From: Tetrahymena elliotti 4EA | Lineage: Eukaryota > Ciliophora > Oligohymenophorea > Hymenostomatida > Tetrahymenidae | NCBI GenBank assembly: GCA_000231825.2 | Contig: JH720346.1 | Span: 48,221-112,220 of the forward strand | Direction: 5' to 3' | Length of the DNA stretch: 64,000 nt | In this document: in pieces, positions 1-20,771 of the stretch | Layout: the number at the start of each line of letters is the position of its first letter | How positions within the stretch are numbered: position 1 is the first letter of the stretch | Notes under the pieces: model-generated | Told to the model about the DNA's origin: nothing | What the model saw: only the letters and a program-made list of their open reading frames with translations | The model's database searches: none | Made by a program: the position numbers and the translations under genes

Positions 1-249
1 AGAATCATTGAAGAATTTTCACTTCAAATTTCTCAAAATTAATTTTTTAAAATGTATTTTAGCCCATTTAATGATGGGATGAAAGAAAGAAAAGAATTTG
101 TTTGAATTAATAAAAAATTTAATGAAAATTATTAACTTTTTTTGAATTGATTTTTTGAAAATCTAATTTTAGGATTCTAATAAAAATAATACCCACTAAT
201 TATTCCTCAACTGATTCAATATGACGATATTTTAATTGTAAATTAACTA

Positions 250-2217
<1,968 letters not shown>

Positions 2218-5200
2218 TTATATTGATTAGTTTGTTAGAGTTGAAGTTTCTCAAGAAGATCTATTTGTTATCTATTTATTTTCTTCTATTTAAAGTAATG
2301 CTTTTTTTTCTAATTAATGTTATTACTTCTGATAAAAGAAGATTATTTTGTTTGTTTGTTTGTTTGTTTGTTTCTTTATTAGCTTGTTTGCTTGTTTTTT
2401 TTGTTTTTTGATTTATTATTTATTATAATTTGCATTGATAGAACTAAATTACTTTCTCTAAAATATTAAAACAAAGGTCAACCAACACTCTTTACAATTT
2501 CCTGCTATTCTTCACAAATTTTAATAAAAATATAATGGAATTGTTATTTTCATTTAGTTTTTAATAGAAATTATTACTCTTCTTGTAAAATCTATGTTTT
2601 TCCTATAATTAGACAAATAATTCGCTCTTTAATAAGCCTTTTCTTTCAATTTTCGCTATTAATCACTGTATTTGATTTTTCATTACTTATCAAATTTGTT
2701 TTGCATCTCGAATATAATTATTATCTCAATTATTTATTCATTTTTAATTATCTTTGATCTATTTTTGGAATTTAACAAACCAAAGTTGATTGAAAATTTC
2801 TCCAAAAAAACAAAAAATCAAACAATTATTGTAAAAATTAAAATGATGCAGTAAGTGCTTTTTTTAAACAACTATTTTCAAATAAATAAATCTAATGTAG
2901 TTTTTAAAAATTCGCTCAATTTTATTTTTTTATCTAATCAGATCCATAAATCAATTGCCTATAACAATAAATCTTCTTTTAAATTTCTTAGAAAATAATT
3001 AGAAAGAAATTGGATTTTTTGCAATTTTAAAAAAAGTTTTTTCTATCTCAAAAATAAATTGATCAATCAGTCATTTTAAAATTAAAATTTATTTTCTTGT
3101 GCTCTTGTTCATCTTTCTTCTTTAGAAATTCTACACTTTAATCTTCGAAACTGAGGTTGTTTCTTTGTTTTGGCAAAAGAAAATAGGTAAAAAATTCCAG
3201 TTTAAAAAATTTAAATCAAAGAGGTCAATAATAATAGTTACTGATATACTCTTAGCCACTTATTTTATTATATTTTTTAATAAAAAATCTAACAAAAATC
3301 AAATTAAAAAACAGCATTCGTGCCATCAAATTCAATTTAGTTTTTACCAAATATTATTCAATTTCAAAATTAATTCCATGCTCACCATAAATACTGATCT
3401 CTAAATCTAAATATAAATATATTTTTTTACAAATGCACTTATTTAATTTCAATTAATAAATCATGATTCATAATTATTTCCAGGTACTTTCCACACATTC
3501 ATTTACAAGATTAACACATATTTAAAAAACAATATTGCAGATAGATTTATTTTTATCATAAAATCCATATTACTCGTTTTTAAAGAACCAACAACAATTT
3601 TGTAAAACAATTTAATAACAATAGCTAGTAACATTGGAATTTCGACAAATATTATTTGCCTTTAAAAAAAGTAAATTAAAACTCATCTTTTTTATAAACC
3701 AAATGCACATTTCTATGATTGAATCTTAAATATAATCAATCTATATTTTGATTTTCCTTTTAAATGTTTTTCCTCTTCTAAAAAGATTTAGATAGTAGTG
3801 AAAAAATCAGGTTTAAGCAATAAATCTTTTGCAATTTGTGGTAAATTAGTCGATAAAAAATCATCAGCTTTAAATATGATTAGAATACAAAATCATTGTT
3901 AATTATAAAATATATGAATACATATAAAGGTAGAAAAGTATTTGTGTCCATAAAATCAATCAGAAAATAAAATATTGAGATGTATGCATTCATTTCTTAA
4001 TAAAAGAATATTATCTTATGATACTTAGATATTCTAAAAAAATAAAATTCTGTCATTTCCAATTTTCAGACAAAATAGTTATTTTATTTTTGTATTAGTT
4101 AAGGAAAAATCATAAATCTATTAACAAGAATCAAGTAAAATTTATTTTTTAAAGAAAATTGTTTTTTAGGAATTTTTAATTTATCTCTAAATATTTTGTT
4201 ACTCTTCTTGTTTTCACTTAAATAATGGAGAATATTTATTTCTGAATTTAAACAGAAGGGATCTTAATTATTTTTATTATAAGCCAATAAAAAATAAATT
4301 CTTCGTTAGAAATGCCTCAAAATAAAATGAAACATACTAGTAAGAATAGAGAGAGCTTAAGTAAAAAATCCATATGAAGCAAACATATCTTATTATTAGC
4401 AAAAATTAATTTACATTTACAATTTTTTTATAAATAAATAAATCATAAAGACTACATTTTCAATTTTAGTTTCTCAATTCAATTTCTTATTTACAATTCT
4501 TAAAGACGATAAATAGAATGAATCTACTGAACTATTTATTTATTAAATCAATAAATTTATATTTTAATTTTGATATATATTAAATGATCTTAAATTTAGT
4601 TCTTTTTAGAAAATTCAAAACTTTATTTCATGTTTGCTTTATTTAGGATAAAATTAAGCATTTAATCTTTATTTTAATTCAAACACACTAAAATAGATTT
4701 GTTAAATAAAAAAATGTATTACTTATTTATCAATCTCCACAAAAGATCATATTAAATTTGACAAAAAACAAATAAATATCTAAGCAATGAAAAATCCTTA
4801 TAAATCTTTATGTTAGTTAGTGTCTAATTGAAATTAATTCTAAACAAAAAATTAAAATCTTGACTTAATAGTAAATGTCTATATTTTTAAATAAATAAAA
4901 ATCTAATACCTATTGGTCTCAAATAAAATATAAAACAAATTAAAATCAAAATAATTCAAAATTAATGCAATTATTTATGTTCAGATTTATTAGTCTTTTA
5001 TTCAATTTTAAAAATAAAAATCCCATGCTTATCAATCTCAAAATTAAATTATTTTATTTTAAACAAATAAATATTAAAATAATTTAAAATTTATACAATT
5101 CTTGATGATTTAAAATAATTATAAAAAAATTAAAATCCTAAAAATCAATTTATTTGTCTGAAATGAAAATAATGTTTAGGTTAAAAGACTTTTTAGGTTT

Positions 5201-5488
5201 TATATTATTTAAATAAATAAAAATTATTTCTTAATAATAATGATTAATAAATAATAAATTTGAAAATTAATAAAATATATTTTTTAAAATCAAAAACAGG
5301 AAGAAATTTGCGAATAATTGTCAAAAATAAAATAAACATTTTGGTTAGTATAAATGTGATTTTTTGATACATTTTACTTTTATGCGAACTTCGAATATTC
5401 GAAGAATGTATTTAAGTTGATTAATATTAATTTGATTTGATTATTTGATAGTTAATTTTGGAATTTATTATTTTATAAAGTAAGTGAT
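2218..5488. other. intergenic, no convincing gene
   Basis: This is very AT-rich DNA between two divergently transcribed genes. It holds short TTTG-type microsatellites near 2349-2371 and degenerate AT repeats near 4700-5150. A stretch at about 3126-3185 reads like one short exon (about 20 codons between AG and GTAAAA), but nothing around it extends the frame. A 16-nt palindrome lies at 5389-5404. Confidence 0.5.
5389..5404. promoter_or_regulatory. 16-nt perfect palindrome upstream of HslV
   Basis: CTTCGAATATTCGAAG is its own reverse complement and ends 85 nt before the HslV start codon. It is richer in G+C than its surroundings. A dimeric transcription factor site is possible; this is inference from symmetry and position only. 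Confidence 0.35.
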
Positions 5489-6440
5489 ATGTTTGGATTA
5501 TTTGGTAGAATTTCTCAAGTTGGAAAAAAAACTTTCAACTTTTAACAACAGTTTTTTTTTTCTAGTGATTAGAAATGGAGATAAACAACTATTTTAGCTG
5601 TTAAAAAGAACAATGAAATTTGCATAATAGGTGATGGTTAAGTCTCTTTAGGCTCAACAGTAGTTAAAACAGATGGTAGAAAAGTTAGAAAGTTAGCTAA
5701 TGGATCTATTTGTGGTTTTGCAGGTTAGTTGTTTTCTTTCAACTGGATTAATCAAAAAATAAAATTGAAAGAAATAGGGATTTATTTTATATTCAAATAT
5801 ACTAGGAAGTCTTGCTGATGCATTTACATTGATGGAAGGTTTAGAAAATATTATGACAAAACAACCTACTCTTAAAGCATGTATTACTTATGCAAAATAA
5901 TGGAGAACTGGTAGAAAATAAAAATTATACTTTTTTGTTAAAAATTCATAAAATAAAAATAATTATCAAAATAGGAAAAGCTCTTAGACATTTAGAAGCT
6001 ACCTTGCTTGTAGTTGATAAAGATTTAATAGTAGAATTAGATGGAACAGGAAATGTAAAATAAATAATATTGATGCAATATATGTTAAACTAATAATTAA
6101 TTTAAAATATTAAAGGTTCTAGAAATCCCCTAAGTCATTGGTATAGGAAGTGGTGGTGCCTTCGCTGAATGTATACCCATATATTTTACTTGCTTAAATT
6201 AATATTATCATGTTTAAAATAGGTGCTGCTAGGGCGTTGATAGATATAGATGGATTAAGTGCAAAAGATATAGCTTTAAAAAGTATGAAAATAGCAGCAG
6301 ATAAATGTGTTTACACAAATCATAATTGGATTGTAGAAACCTTGAAATGGGATCCAAACGATTTCAAGTAAGATAGCATAGATTCTATTATGGATAGCAG
6401 ATCTCTTCCTAAATTAGAAATTCCATAAGAAAAAGATTGA
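5489..6440 (+). CDS. hslV: HslV (ClpQ) peptidase subunit of the mitochondrial HslUV protease
   Basis: Five exons (5489-5723, 5806-5910, 5975-6054, 6116-6170, 6223-6440) sum to 693 nt, or 230 residues. HslV is the threonine peptidase that pairs with the HslU/ClpY ATPase to degrade unfolded proteins. The sequence matches bacterial HslV closely: TTILAV with the nucleophile threonine, [45 protein letters not shown], and the end [13 protein letters not shown]. The roughly 36 residues before the TTILAV threonines are basic and hydroxylated with no acidic run, as in a mitochondrial presequence, so the active Thr would be exposed by processing. All exon joins keep phase, and two TAA and one TAG codons read as Gln in the first exon. 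HslV is of bacterial descent and kept in the mitochondria of several protists; localisation here is inferred. Confidence 0.93.
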
Positions 6441-7522
6441 TTGAATTGTGGATAAAATAAAATTAAAGTAAAGTAAATAATAGAGCAATATTTTTAAATT
6501 GAGTAGGTATGTATGTTGGTTGGTATTTATAATTATTTATATTTCATTGTAATTTCTATTCATTTTAAAATCATTTATTAATAATTTTATTTTTTAGTCT
6601 AAACTTTACAAAAAGCTTAAAAAAAAGAAAACATTTGAATTTTAATTCTCAAAGAATGATTCAATGTCAATTTATATTCATATTTTTAATTAGATTTCAA
6701 ATATATTTCTTTTCTGAATTAATGAGGTTAGTTAATTCCTATTTTTTGGAGAAAAAAATCATTTTAATACAAATTAATTAAATTCTAATACATAAAAATT
6801 GGATCAATTAAGTTTAATAAAAACAATTTTAAGATATTAAATAAAGAGAGCGAAAAACAATTACCAAAATGTATTCCAAATTCTCAAAAAAAGCAGGGAT
6901 ATTGTTGAAATCCAAAAGGATTTATTAAATTCTAAAAACCTCAATTAAATTTTTAAATCACTAACATCCGACGAATATTGTATGATTTCATTAATATTAA
7001 TTACAATTTTGTATTTTTTGAGTTTAAAATAGATATTTTTTTTTTTTTATTTTGATTATAATTATTGAAGGCAGAAAAAAATTGAAACTCTAAAAAAACT
7101 CTTTATGAATTACATTCAAAATATAAAAAAATTAATATCTTATATTAATTTGAAGATATTTCAATTTTTTTTGCCAAATTTGCTTTTGTCGACTATTTGA
7201 TGATAAAACCAATTTATTGAAAATTATTTTTATTGAATGATTTAAATATTATAGTATAAGAATTTAAAGAATTTCTATTAGTGATTGAGTAAATTTCATT
7301 CAACAAAAAATATATTTATTTGCTCAGATAGTTAAACTAATTTTAATTAGAAGAAATGAAAGTTTATTATAAATATAGTGTATTAACTGTATAAAAAAAC
7401 AGTAAAAAAAATATATAAATATTGCCAAATTCAAAAAAATAAATTTACAAAATTAGCTTAGAAGCAATAATCAGTTAATTTCATAAAAATCTATTTACAG
7501 TAATTCCTCGAGTATTCTCTCC
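6441..7522. other. intergenic, nothing recognised
   Basis: AT-rich spacer between the HslV stop codon and the inverted LRR pseudogene. I see no coding signal or structured RNA. Confidence 0.5.
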
Positions 7523-8987
7523 TCAGCATTTTGATAATTCAGATCCTAATTGTTAGGCACCCACTTCATCAATCTTATTCAAACTTTTAAAAATAAAAAT
7601 TGAATAAATAAATATTTTAAAGAAAGGAAAAGGTATAAAAATGTGAATGAAATCTGAAAAGAACAAATACAAATGAATGAATTAGCCAAACTAATATCAA
7701 GTAAATAAACAGAAATTAGTCAGTATTTATTTATTTTTAAATATTTGTTTAGATATTAAATTGAATATTAATTATTTAGTAATCCATATGAAAAATTAGA
7801 TTAATTTTTTCAAGAAAACGATTTGCAAACTTGATAACAAAATGAATTAATCTGATTGTTCAATGAGATTCAGATACTACTACTGATTTGCAAAAAGTCA
7901 GAAAGAACCAAATATTTTTAATTAAAAAATTCAAAATCTAAGGAAGAAAAAAAATATAAATTATGAAGTAAATCTGGAAATAACAAATAAAAATGAATTA
8001 ATGAGCTCTCTAAACAAATATGAAGTAAGCCAACTCATATTAAGTTGTTAGTTGCTCATAATTTAAATCTTTATCTGTTAAAAAATTAATTAACGCTATT
8101 TTTAGAAAAGGATCAGAGTTAAATTTTAGAGATTAGAGCATAATGCTAAACCAGATCCTAATTCTAAAGTACCCATATATCATTCTAACTTTTAAAATAA
8201 ATTAAAATCTTTATTTATTCCACCATTCACTTCATAGTTAATATAGAAACATTATTTTTACTTGAGGTAAAGAGTCAAATTTTAGAGACTAGAGCATTTT
8301 GAGAAACCTGATCCTAATCCCTATGTACCGATTTCACGAATTTTATTGTTACTTTTAAAAAATTGTAAAAAATATAGAATAAAGAAATATTTAAAAGAAT
8401 GAGAAAAACATAAAAAGTGAATCAAACCTGAAAATAATAAATAAAAATTAAAGAATGAGCTAAATAGTCAATAAGTCAGTTGCTCATAAATTAATGTCTT
8501 TATTTATTAAATCCATAACTCATAATTAATATTGAAACCATTTTTTTACTCAAGGCAAATAGTTAAAGTTTCGAGATTAGAGCATTTTTCTTACTTAGAT
8601 CCTAATTTTTATACCCCTATTTCACCAATTTTTTTGTTACTTTTAAAAAATAAAAACATTGAAAAAAAAAATATTTAAAAGAATTAGAAAAACTTGAATG
8701 AAATTAAAACAAAAAAATTTAAGGCAGTGAGTGTCTAAAAAATGATTAATTAATACGATTGAAACTCTACTTTTAACTAAAGTTTTAAGTAAAAGTTTAG
8801 AGTTTTGATTATTTTAAAGAAAAATTTATAATTTTACCTGAAATCAATATCAAGATTTAAGTAAGAACTTAAATCAGAGCTTAGTTAGTCACTTTTAATA
8901 GATAAAAATTAAAATATATTTCTATTTTTTAAGAAATTGAAGTACATCACTTATTTCTGAAAAATATTTTTTATTTTATACCAACAT
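7523..8987 (-). pseudogene. inverted, rearranged leucine-rich-repeat gene copy
   Basis: This is the reverse-strand relative of the LRR genes at 39.0, 55.8 and 63.7 kb. The first exon (8987-8838) aligns with theirs but has a 4-nt duplication (ACTA repeated), which breaks the frame and brings in TGA. Exons 8639-8550 and 8351-8262 are good 90-nt LRR cassettes. The next copy, near 8192-8105, has lost about four codons and its donor GTAAAAATAG has become CTAAAAATAG. Then the family's upstream flank is repeated (7728-7920), joined directly to intron sequence. A last exon (7583-7523) encodes half a repeat before an in-frame TGA. It therefore looks like two overlapping partial copies that have decayed. 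A functional short product cannot be ruled out without transcript data. Confidence 0.75.
7728..7920 (-). repeat. extra copy of LRR-gene 5' flank
   Basis: The reverse complement of this stretch matches the region just upstream of the LRR gene at 63.7 kb (63,470-63,665) over nearly its whole length, including the ATATGAAAAATTAGATTAA block and the TTTGCAAAAAGT block. Here it sits in the middle of the pseudogene instead of before a first exon, which shows that the locus was rearranged. Confidence 0.7.
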
Positions 8988-9200
8988 TTATTTTTATTTT
9001 TTTTCTAGATTTGTTTAGAAATTCAAATTGAATACTAATTAATTAACTATAACTATTAATTAATATGAAAAATTAGATTAACTCTTTAAAAGAAAATTTT
9101 GCAAAATATACAAACTTATTTGAATAATCTGAATTATACTAATAAAATTTAATAAATACAGCTTATTTTCAATAAGTCGCCAGAGCCAAATTTTTTTAAT
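8988..9200 (-). repeat. 5' flank of the inverted LRR copy
   Basis: This flank lies before the pseudogene's first exon. It shares ATGAAAAATTAGATTAA and TTTTGCAAA blocks with 7728-7920 and 63,470-63,665 (reverse complement). It probably represents the family promoter region. Confidence 0.55.
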
Positions 9201-10634
9201 TTTATGACTTCATGTCTGTATTAAATCTGATTAAATTAGAAATCTTAACTGAAGTAAAATAAAAATTAAATAAATGTTTATAATTTTTAAAATAATGAAT
9301 ACTTCAATAGTTTACAAATAGATGCTTTGTCTTTTTTATTTTAGTAATAAAATTTCATTTTAACTATTTGCTAGTTTTCTACCCTCAAAAAATCAACAAT
9401 ATCTTTTAAAAAACTCTTTTTACTTTTTTAACTTTTTCAATATGGAAATCTTGCTCGTTTCTCTGAACAATACCATTTCAACATAATTAAATAAAAAAAT
9501 TATAAATTTGAGAAAGATGCATATTTATAGAATATTCCTGCCCATCTCTCTTAAAAAATGATAAAATTTAAAATCATTTCTTACAAATAATAATAAAATA
9601 TTAGATTATTTTTTAATTTTTTTACTTAACATTTTAGATTTTAGGTTTTCTTACTCAAGTTAACTTTTAAAAAGGATTTCTGGAAAAAATTTAGAATTCA
9701 ATATGACAAGCATTTTTAAACATTTATTTTATGTAAAAATTATTGTTGGTGCATTTATTCAATTTTATATCTCTTTATCTATATCATTCTTTTAGAATTA
9801 ATTTATAAACAATAGATTTGTATGATTTTTATAATAATTCTAACTTATTTTTTATCAATAATTTTTCTATTTTCTCTCAAAATTGTTTAGAAAATTTTAA
9901 TTAAAACAAGTTCCCTTAAAGAATGAAAAATATTTTTTTAACATGGTTTTTCAGTAAAGAAATGGTTTAGATGAAAAAAGTAATTAAATTATCATTTTAA
10001 TTAATATTTTAATTTAATAAATATAAAGAGTTTTATGTTTTTTTTGGTTGTTAGGTTCTCATTTTCTAAGGTTTTTTAAGATAAAAGAATGGTAAATATT
10101 GCTATTATTAGTAAGTCGAAAGGGTATTTAATTTATAAAAACATTGATAATCAATCAATCATATAAATATAGAAATCTATCTCTACTAAATTTATTTCCT
10201 TTAGACAAAAAGAGTATGTTAGTTAGATTGATAGGTAGGTAAGAAAAGAGGAAAGAAAGAAAGAAAGTAGGCTGGTAGGTAATAATAAATGATATAAATA
10301 ATGGAGCACTTTTAGATAAGAAAAGATGAATTGATTGGAAATATGAGGAATCGAAAATAAATGAATTGATAAAGATAATAAGTTTATAAGGGATTTAGAG
10401 GATCTAAAAATGAATGAAATTTGGGTAGGAAGAACTGTATATTGGCATTGAGTGTGTGTGCGAATGAGTGAAACAGAGATAAAAAGTAATATTAGTGAGT
10501 GCATATGAAATACAAAAACTAAAAATCAATACAAAAAAATCAAATAAAAGAAAGAAAAGAAACTAAATATTATTATAACTAAATCATCCATCCATAAATT
10601 TTGAAGCTAAAAATAAATAAAAAAAAAAATAGTA
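9201..10634. other. intergenic, 5' region of CCCH gene
   Basis: AT-rich spacer. From 10,200 to 10,540 there is GA/AG-rich simple sequence. A 93-codon reverse ORF there is a product of the simple sequence, not a gene. Confidence 0.5.
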
Positions 10635-12694
10635 ATGAGTGAATAAGTTAAAGAAGTTAACACTGCCGCCGCTGCCCCTGCCAACGTTGAAACTTTAAGC
10701 CAAGGATCTGCAGAAGGATCAGCTGCTTCAACCAACAATTCTGAAATCCCCAACCCTAAGTACAAAACTGCTTTATGCCGCAATTATCTTAGTAATTAAA
10801 GTTTTTGCATACCATCTACCTACCTACCTATCTATATATCTATTCTTTATTTTTTTAAGAAGTGGATTCACTTTTTAAAATGTAAATGTTATTAATAAAT
10901 ATGCTCATTTTTATTTTAATAAACATAGACTCTCAATGCAATCGTAACTCTGGTTGCCATTTCGCTCACGTAATTATTATTCTTTCTCTCATATTTTTGA
11001 TTTTACTAATTATATTCATTTAACTAATTTATCTTTATAAATAATTTAGGGTTCCGAAGAATTACGTGCTGTCTCTGAGGTGATTAATTGATTGATTATT
11101 TAATGAAAACAACATTTTAACTGAGATATTCAAGCAAGATGTTAGATGCCTCTGCATTCATTATTCAATAAAAAGCTTTTCAATTCTAATTTGATTTTTT
11201 TATAAAAAGAATTCTAATTTCTTCTCTGAAGTAGAAAAAAATACTGATTATCTTAGCAAATGGCCTTCTAATATTCCTACTAATTGTAAATAATTTATTT
11301 AACATATAATCGCAATACAAAATGCATAGAGTTAATGTCTCTTAGCATTTGATTGATTTGATTGCAATAATCATTGATTTATATTAACAATCTTTTATTA
11401 TAATTATAGACAAGACTACTCTTTGCAAGTTCTACGAATAGGGTACATACATATTCACTTATAAATATATTTAATTATAGCTTTTAACTTTGGTTTTGCC
11501 TACCTGCCTACTTAGTTAAATCTAGAAGTTTTACTAGCATAAAAATTAATAGGCATCATCAAGCTGAATGCATGATCGATTTAAAAGCATAATTTAAAAT
11601 ATTTCTTAGATTTTAATGTTTTATTGAAATAAAATAATAGTTGGAACATGCAAATATGACCAAAATTGCAATTTCGCTCACGGTGATCAAGAAAAGAGAA
11701 ATGTAATTAATCATAATATTTTTGATATGTTTTGATCAATAGCTATGCTTAAAGAGATTATTTTTACAGAAACTTTGCTTAAAAGGGAAGCAAAGTAGTT
11801 ATTTAGATAGATAGATAGATAGATAATCAATCAGTCAGCTTATTTTTTGCTAGATAAATTTAGACGATCTGATAATAAATTAGAAATTTTAAACAGGAGA
11901 TAAAAGAATAACAAAAAAGATGAAAGAAATGTTTTATTTTTCGCTTCGCATTTAAAATAAAGTTTGAAATGACGATTTATCTCGTTTCAAATTCATTTTT
12001 TCAAAAATAGAGATTTTCAAATAATTTTAACCAAATAGGTTAAATTTAATCAATCATAAACAAATTATTAATTTTTTTAAGAATTAGTGATTGATCTATA
12101 ATTAAATTCTTGTTTTTCTGAATTCAATTAAGATCCAAATATTATATCTATCTATCTATCTTCTGTTTAATCAAAAATTTGATTGTTATCAGTCAATCAA
12201 AATTTTTTAAATAAAACAAAAACAATTTGAAAAATAAAATATTTCTTCAGCAAACTATGAATAAATTAAAATAGTATTTATGAAAATGTTTTTAAAAATA
12301 AATTTATTATAAATAGATTTCCGAAACTATTTAGAGCCAATTGAAAAATGCCAGAAACAGCCATAAGCATATCAATAATAGCGCTGGCCACAGAAATTAA
12401 CAATAATAAGTTATGTAATAATATATGATAGGAACTTAATACATCTAGCAATACTTGATGCAATACCTTTTGTAATAATAACAAAATACCATTTTGGATA
12501 TCTGTAGTAAAATATTAGCTGACTCTAAGGATGAATACACCAAAAAAATTATTGAAGATATTCATAAACTTGTTGATTAGTAAAAGTTTAAACAAGCATT
12601 AAGTTAATTAAAACAACTCTGCAGTAAGTCAGATGCTTCCAATAAGAAAAAAGAATTACTAAAGGACATTGAAAAATACTTATTATCTCTCTGA
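10635..12694 (+). CDS. tandem CCCH zinc-finger RNA-binding protein (TTP-like) with Gln-rich tail
   Basis: Seven exons (10635-10791, 10929-10969, 11050-11079, 11210-11285, 11410-11442, 11641-11702, 12317-12694) sum to 777 nt, or 258 residues. Two CCCH fingers each follow a YKT lead-in, as in tristetraprolin-type proteins: YKTALC with C-x7-C-x5-C-x3-H, and YKTTLC with C-x8-C-x5-C-x3-H, each ending FAHG. Such proteins bind AU-rich mRNA elements and control mRNA turnover. The N-terminus is Ala/Ser/Thr-rich. The last exon, after a 600-nt intron holding GATA repeats, encodes an Asn/Gln-rich stretch and a Lys-rich helical end. The first finger is split over three exons. If the last intron were retained the protein would stop at 11735, so a short isoform is possible. 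The target RNAs are unknown. Confidence 0.9.
11806..11825 (+). repeat. GATA microsatellite in CCCH intron
   Basis: Five tandem TAGA/GATA units lie in the last intron of the CCCH gene, and a complementary TATC run lies near 12,146-12,161 in the same intron, so the two could pair in the pre-mRNA. Confidence 0.6.
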
Positions 12695-14219
12695 AAGAAT
12701 ATTTTTTGAATGAAAGAGCTAAATAATTATGCTATGTAGTTAGTCTCTCTCCTATATTAAAATATAATAATATCATAAATTATTCACTAAAACTCAACCA
12801 ATCAACCAACAAAATCAATCAAATAAACTTACCTTTCAAACAAATAATTATAAAAATATGATCATATTGACTTTCAGTTCCACACACAGTACAGAATTAC
12901 CTAATATTTTATTATTGTTGTTATTAATATAAATTAGATTTCTATTAAAAAATCATCTTTATTTTATCCATTGCATTTATGTCTCTTTATTCGTCCGTCC
13001 AATTAGTTGTTATCTTTTTTCTTATATTCTATTCACATTTATTCACCTTTCATGTTCCCATCTTACTTGATCAATTAAATATTTTACTTCTCCTTTCAAA
13101 TAATTATTAATGCCAATTTAATTTATAAAATATTAGAGATTAATATTATTTTAATTTAAATTTTTAAGAAACTATCTTTCTAGATGAAATCAAAATAAAA
13201 GTGAACTTTTAAAATTAATGGTAAAAGAATTTAAAACAAAATAGAATCTTTAGAGTTTTCTTTTATAAAAATGTTTCTTTCATGCTTTAATTCTTTTTAT
13301 TTACTAAAATTAGGCTTTTTTGAAATACCTATCTCTTAAATGATTATTATTTACTTGAATTCAAATTTACCCAACCACAAATTTTTTAATTCATTTAAAT
13401 TCTTAAATCATTCTTGGCTGTTTTTACCTCTTAAATTGTATTTATTGACAAAGACAAAATGCTATTTTTTGAATCATTAAATTGTAATAACCTTAGACTC
13501 TCTAATTGAGGTGCAGACCCAAAATAATTATTTTTGAAAATTTGAATCTTATTATTAAAAATCAGCACCTTATCTCCATATTTAATTACATTTTAATTAG
13601 AGAATCTATGTTAGTATTTATTTTAAAATAGATTTTATTTTCAACATTTTTATCTCTGAATACGTTTCTTATTCAACTCAAAGTTTCATCATTTTATCAA
13701 ATTCGGATTGATTAAACACTATTAATTTTTGAAGAACTTATCAATTTAAATTATAAATTTTTTTAAATTTATTTTATCGTTGAAGTGTTTTCATTTTACA
13801 ATTATTTATTTGTGATTTATTTTAGATTTTTATTTTTATTTTAAATTCATGTTTGTTTACACAATGAGAATAGGATTTCTTGTATGAATTACTTTTTGAG
13901 TAAAAAATATTTTTCAAAAAATAAGAAAAAATAAATATCATAAATGAGTTATTCGGTATTAATATTAGCATTTGGATAATATTATAAGGATGATTAAAAT
14001 ATGAATGTTGAATGATGAATGAATATATAAATTTAGTTACAATTAATAGGAAGAATATTTAAAATTGAAATAAAATTATTAATAAAATTAACTAGTATTT
14101 TTGAATAAAAGGTGAATTAATTATTTTAAATAAAATTAGGATTCTATTTGAACAAAAGAATTGATAAAAAAGTCGGTCAGTCTATTCTTCTCTCTCTCTT
14201 TGTTTCTGCTAGACTCAGA
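12695..14219. other. intergenic between convergent genes
   Basis: AT-rich 3' spacer shared by the CCCH gene and the AGC kinase gene. No coding segment or RNA was recognised. Confidence 0.5.
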
Positions 14220-19469
<5,250 letters not shown>

Positions 19470-20771
19470 TGCTAATTGATTTGTTTTCTTTTTACTTAGA
19501 TAAATAATTAAAATTAATATTTACTAATTAATTCCTTTATATTTCTATTGAAATACATACAAAACAACCTATGTTTACATAGAGTTTTATATTTTTAGGG
19601 TAAGTAATATGACATACATAATCAAAAACAAATACAATAAATTATTTAATTAATAAATGAATCCGAATGAATGGATGAATGGATTATTTTATTAAGATCT
19701 TCCTTGGTTGCTATGTGAATGAATAACTAACTAACTAACTGTAGTAAATAATAAATAGAAAAAAGAATACAATTTAGGAAAGGAGATTGGTAAAAATAAA
19801 TTAAATTGTATTTCCATTTGCATATTATGAAAGAATCATTATTTAAAAAATAAACTACCCTTTTTTCTAGTTTAATAAACTCATTCTTATAAAACTTGTT
19901 TTTATTGTAAATTTTGAAATTAAACTATTAAATTTCTTTTTTTCTATCTAAAGATCTCGAAAAAACAAGGATATTTTACTTGCTCTCTTCCCTTAAAACC
20001 AGCCAGCCCAGTACACTTCTTTTAATATTTAAAAAGAAATTTGATTTAAACTTTTACTCACAATTCATTGTAAGAAGAAGGATGATTGATTTATCATTAT
20101 CATAAAAATTGTTATTATTTTCTAATATTTTTCTTTATTGATTGATCAATTATGAAATACAAAGTATTCTTGTTTTGTAAACTCTTAAAAACAATTTCTA
20201 TTTAAAAACTATCAAATATTTTGCTGATTTTATTGAAATTTTATCAATTTGTTTTGCATAGAAAATGATAATCTTTTGATCAGTTTTATTTATGCTTAAA
20301 ATTAAGTCTTCAAGAGTAGAAAATTATAAATAAATTAATTTTTAGCTTATTTTATCAAAATTAAACGGAATTCCTCTATTTAAGTAGAAATAAAAAGAAA
20401 ATAACATTTTAAAACAAATGACAATTAAAGATATAACTTTAATGTCGAAAATATTTTATTTATTATCTTATGAGAATTCATTTTCGATTGATTTAGAAAC
20501 ATAAAAAAGACAGACTGACAGACAGACAGACAAAGAAAGAAAGAAGACAGTTTAAAATAAATTAAATTTAAGATAACAAGAATTAAAAGTAAATTTACTA
20601 AAGTTGTTAGAGATAAAAGAAATTTACATGTATTTATACATGTAAAGATGAGAGCAGTAAACTGTAATTACAAAATTGTTTTTAGATATGATTTTCTTTA
20701 ATTAGAAAAGAAGAAGAAATAGAAAGAAAGAAAGAAAGATAGAAAGAAAGAGGTGATTAGTTTACAGTATA
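19470..20771. other. intergenic with simple repeats
   Basis: This region holds GACA repeats near 20,510-20,535, GAAA/AAAG repeats near 20,535 and 20,715-20,750, and a short CT-rich patch near 19,970-20,020. No gene was seen. Confidence 0.5.

Noticed and set aside
3165..3404. 79-codon ORF
   Set aside because: Lys/Asn/Phe/Ile-rich translation typical of random AT-rich DNA; only its first 20 codons look exon-like and nothing extends them.
10223..10504. 93-codon reverse ORF
   Set aside because: It lies in GA-rich simple sequence upstream of the CCCH gene; its Leu/Ser/Ile-rich translation is an effect of the repeats.
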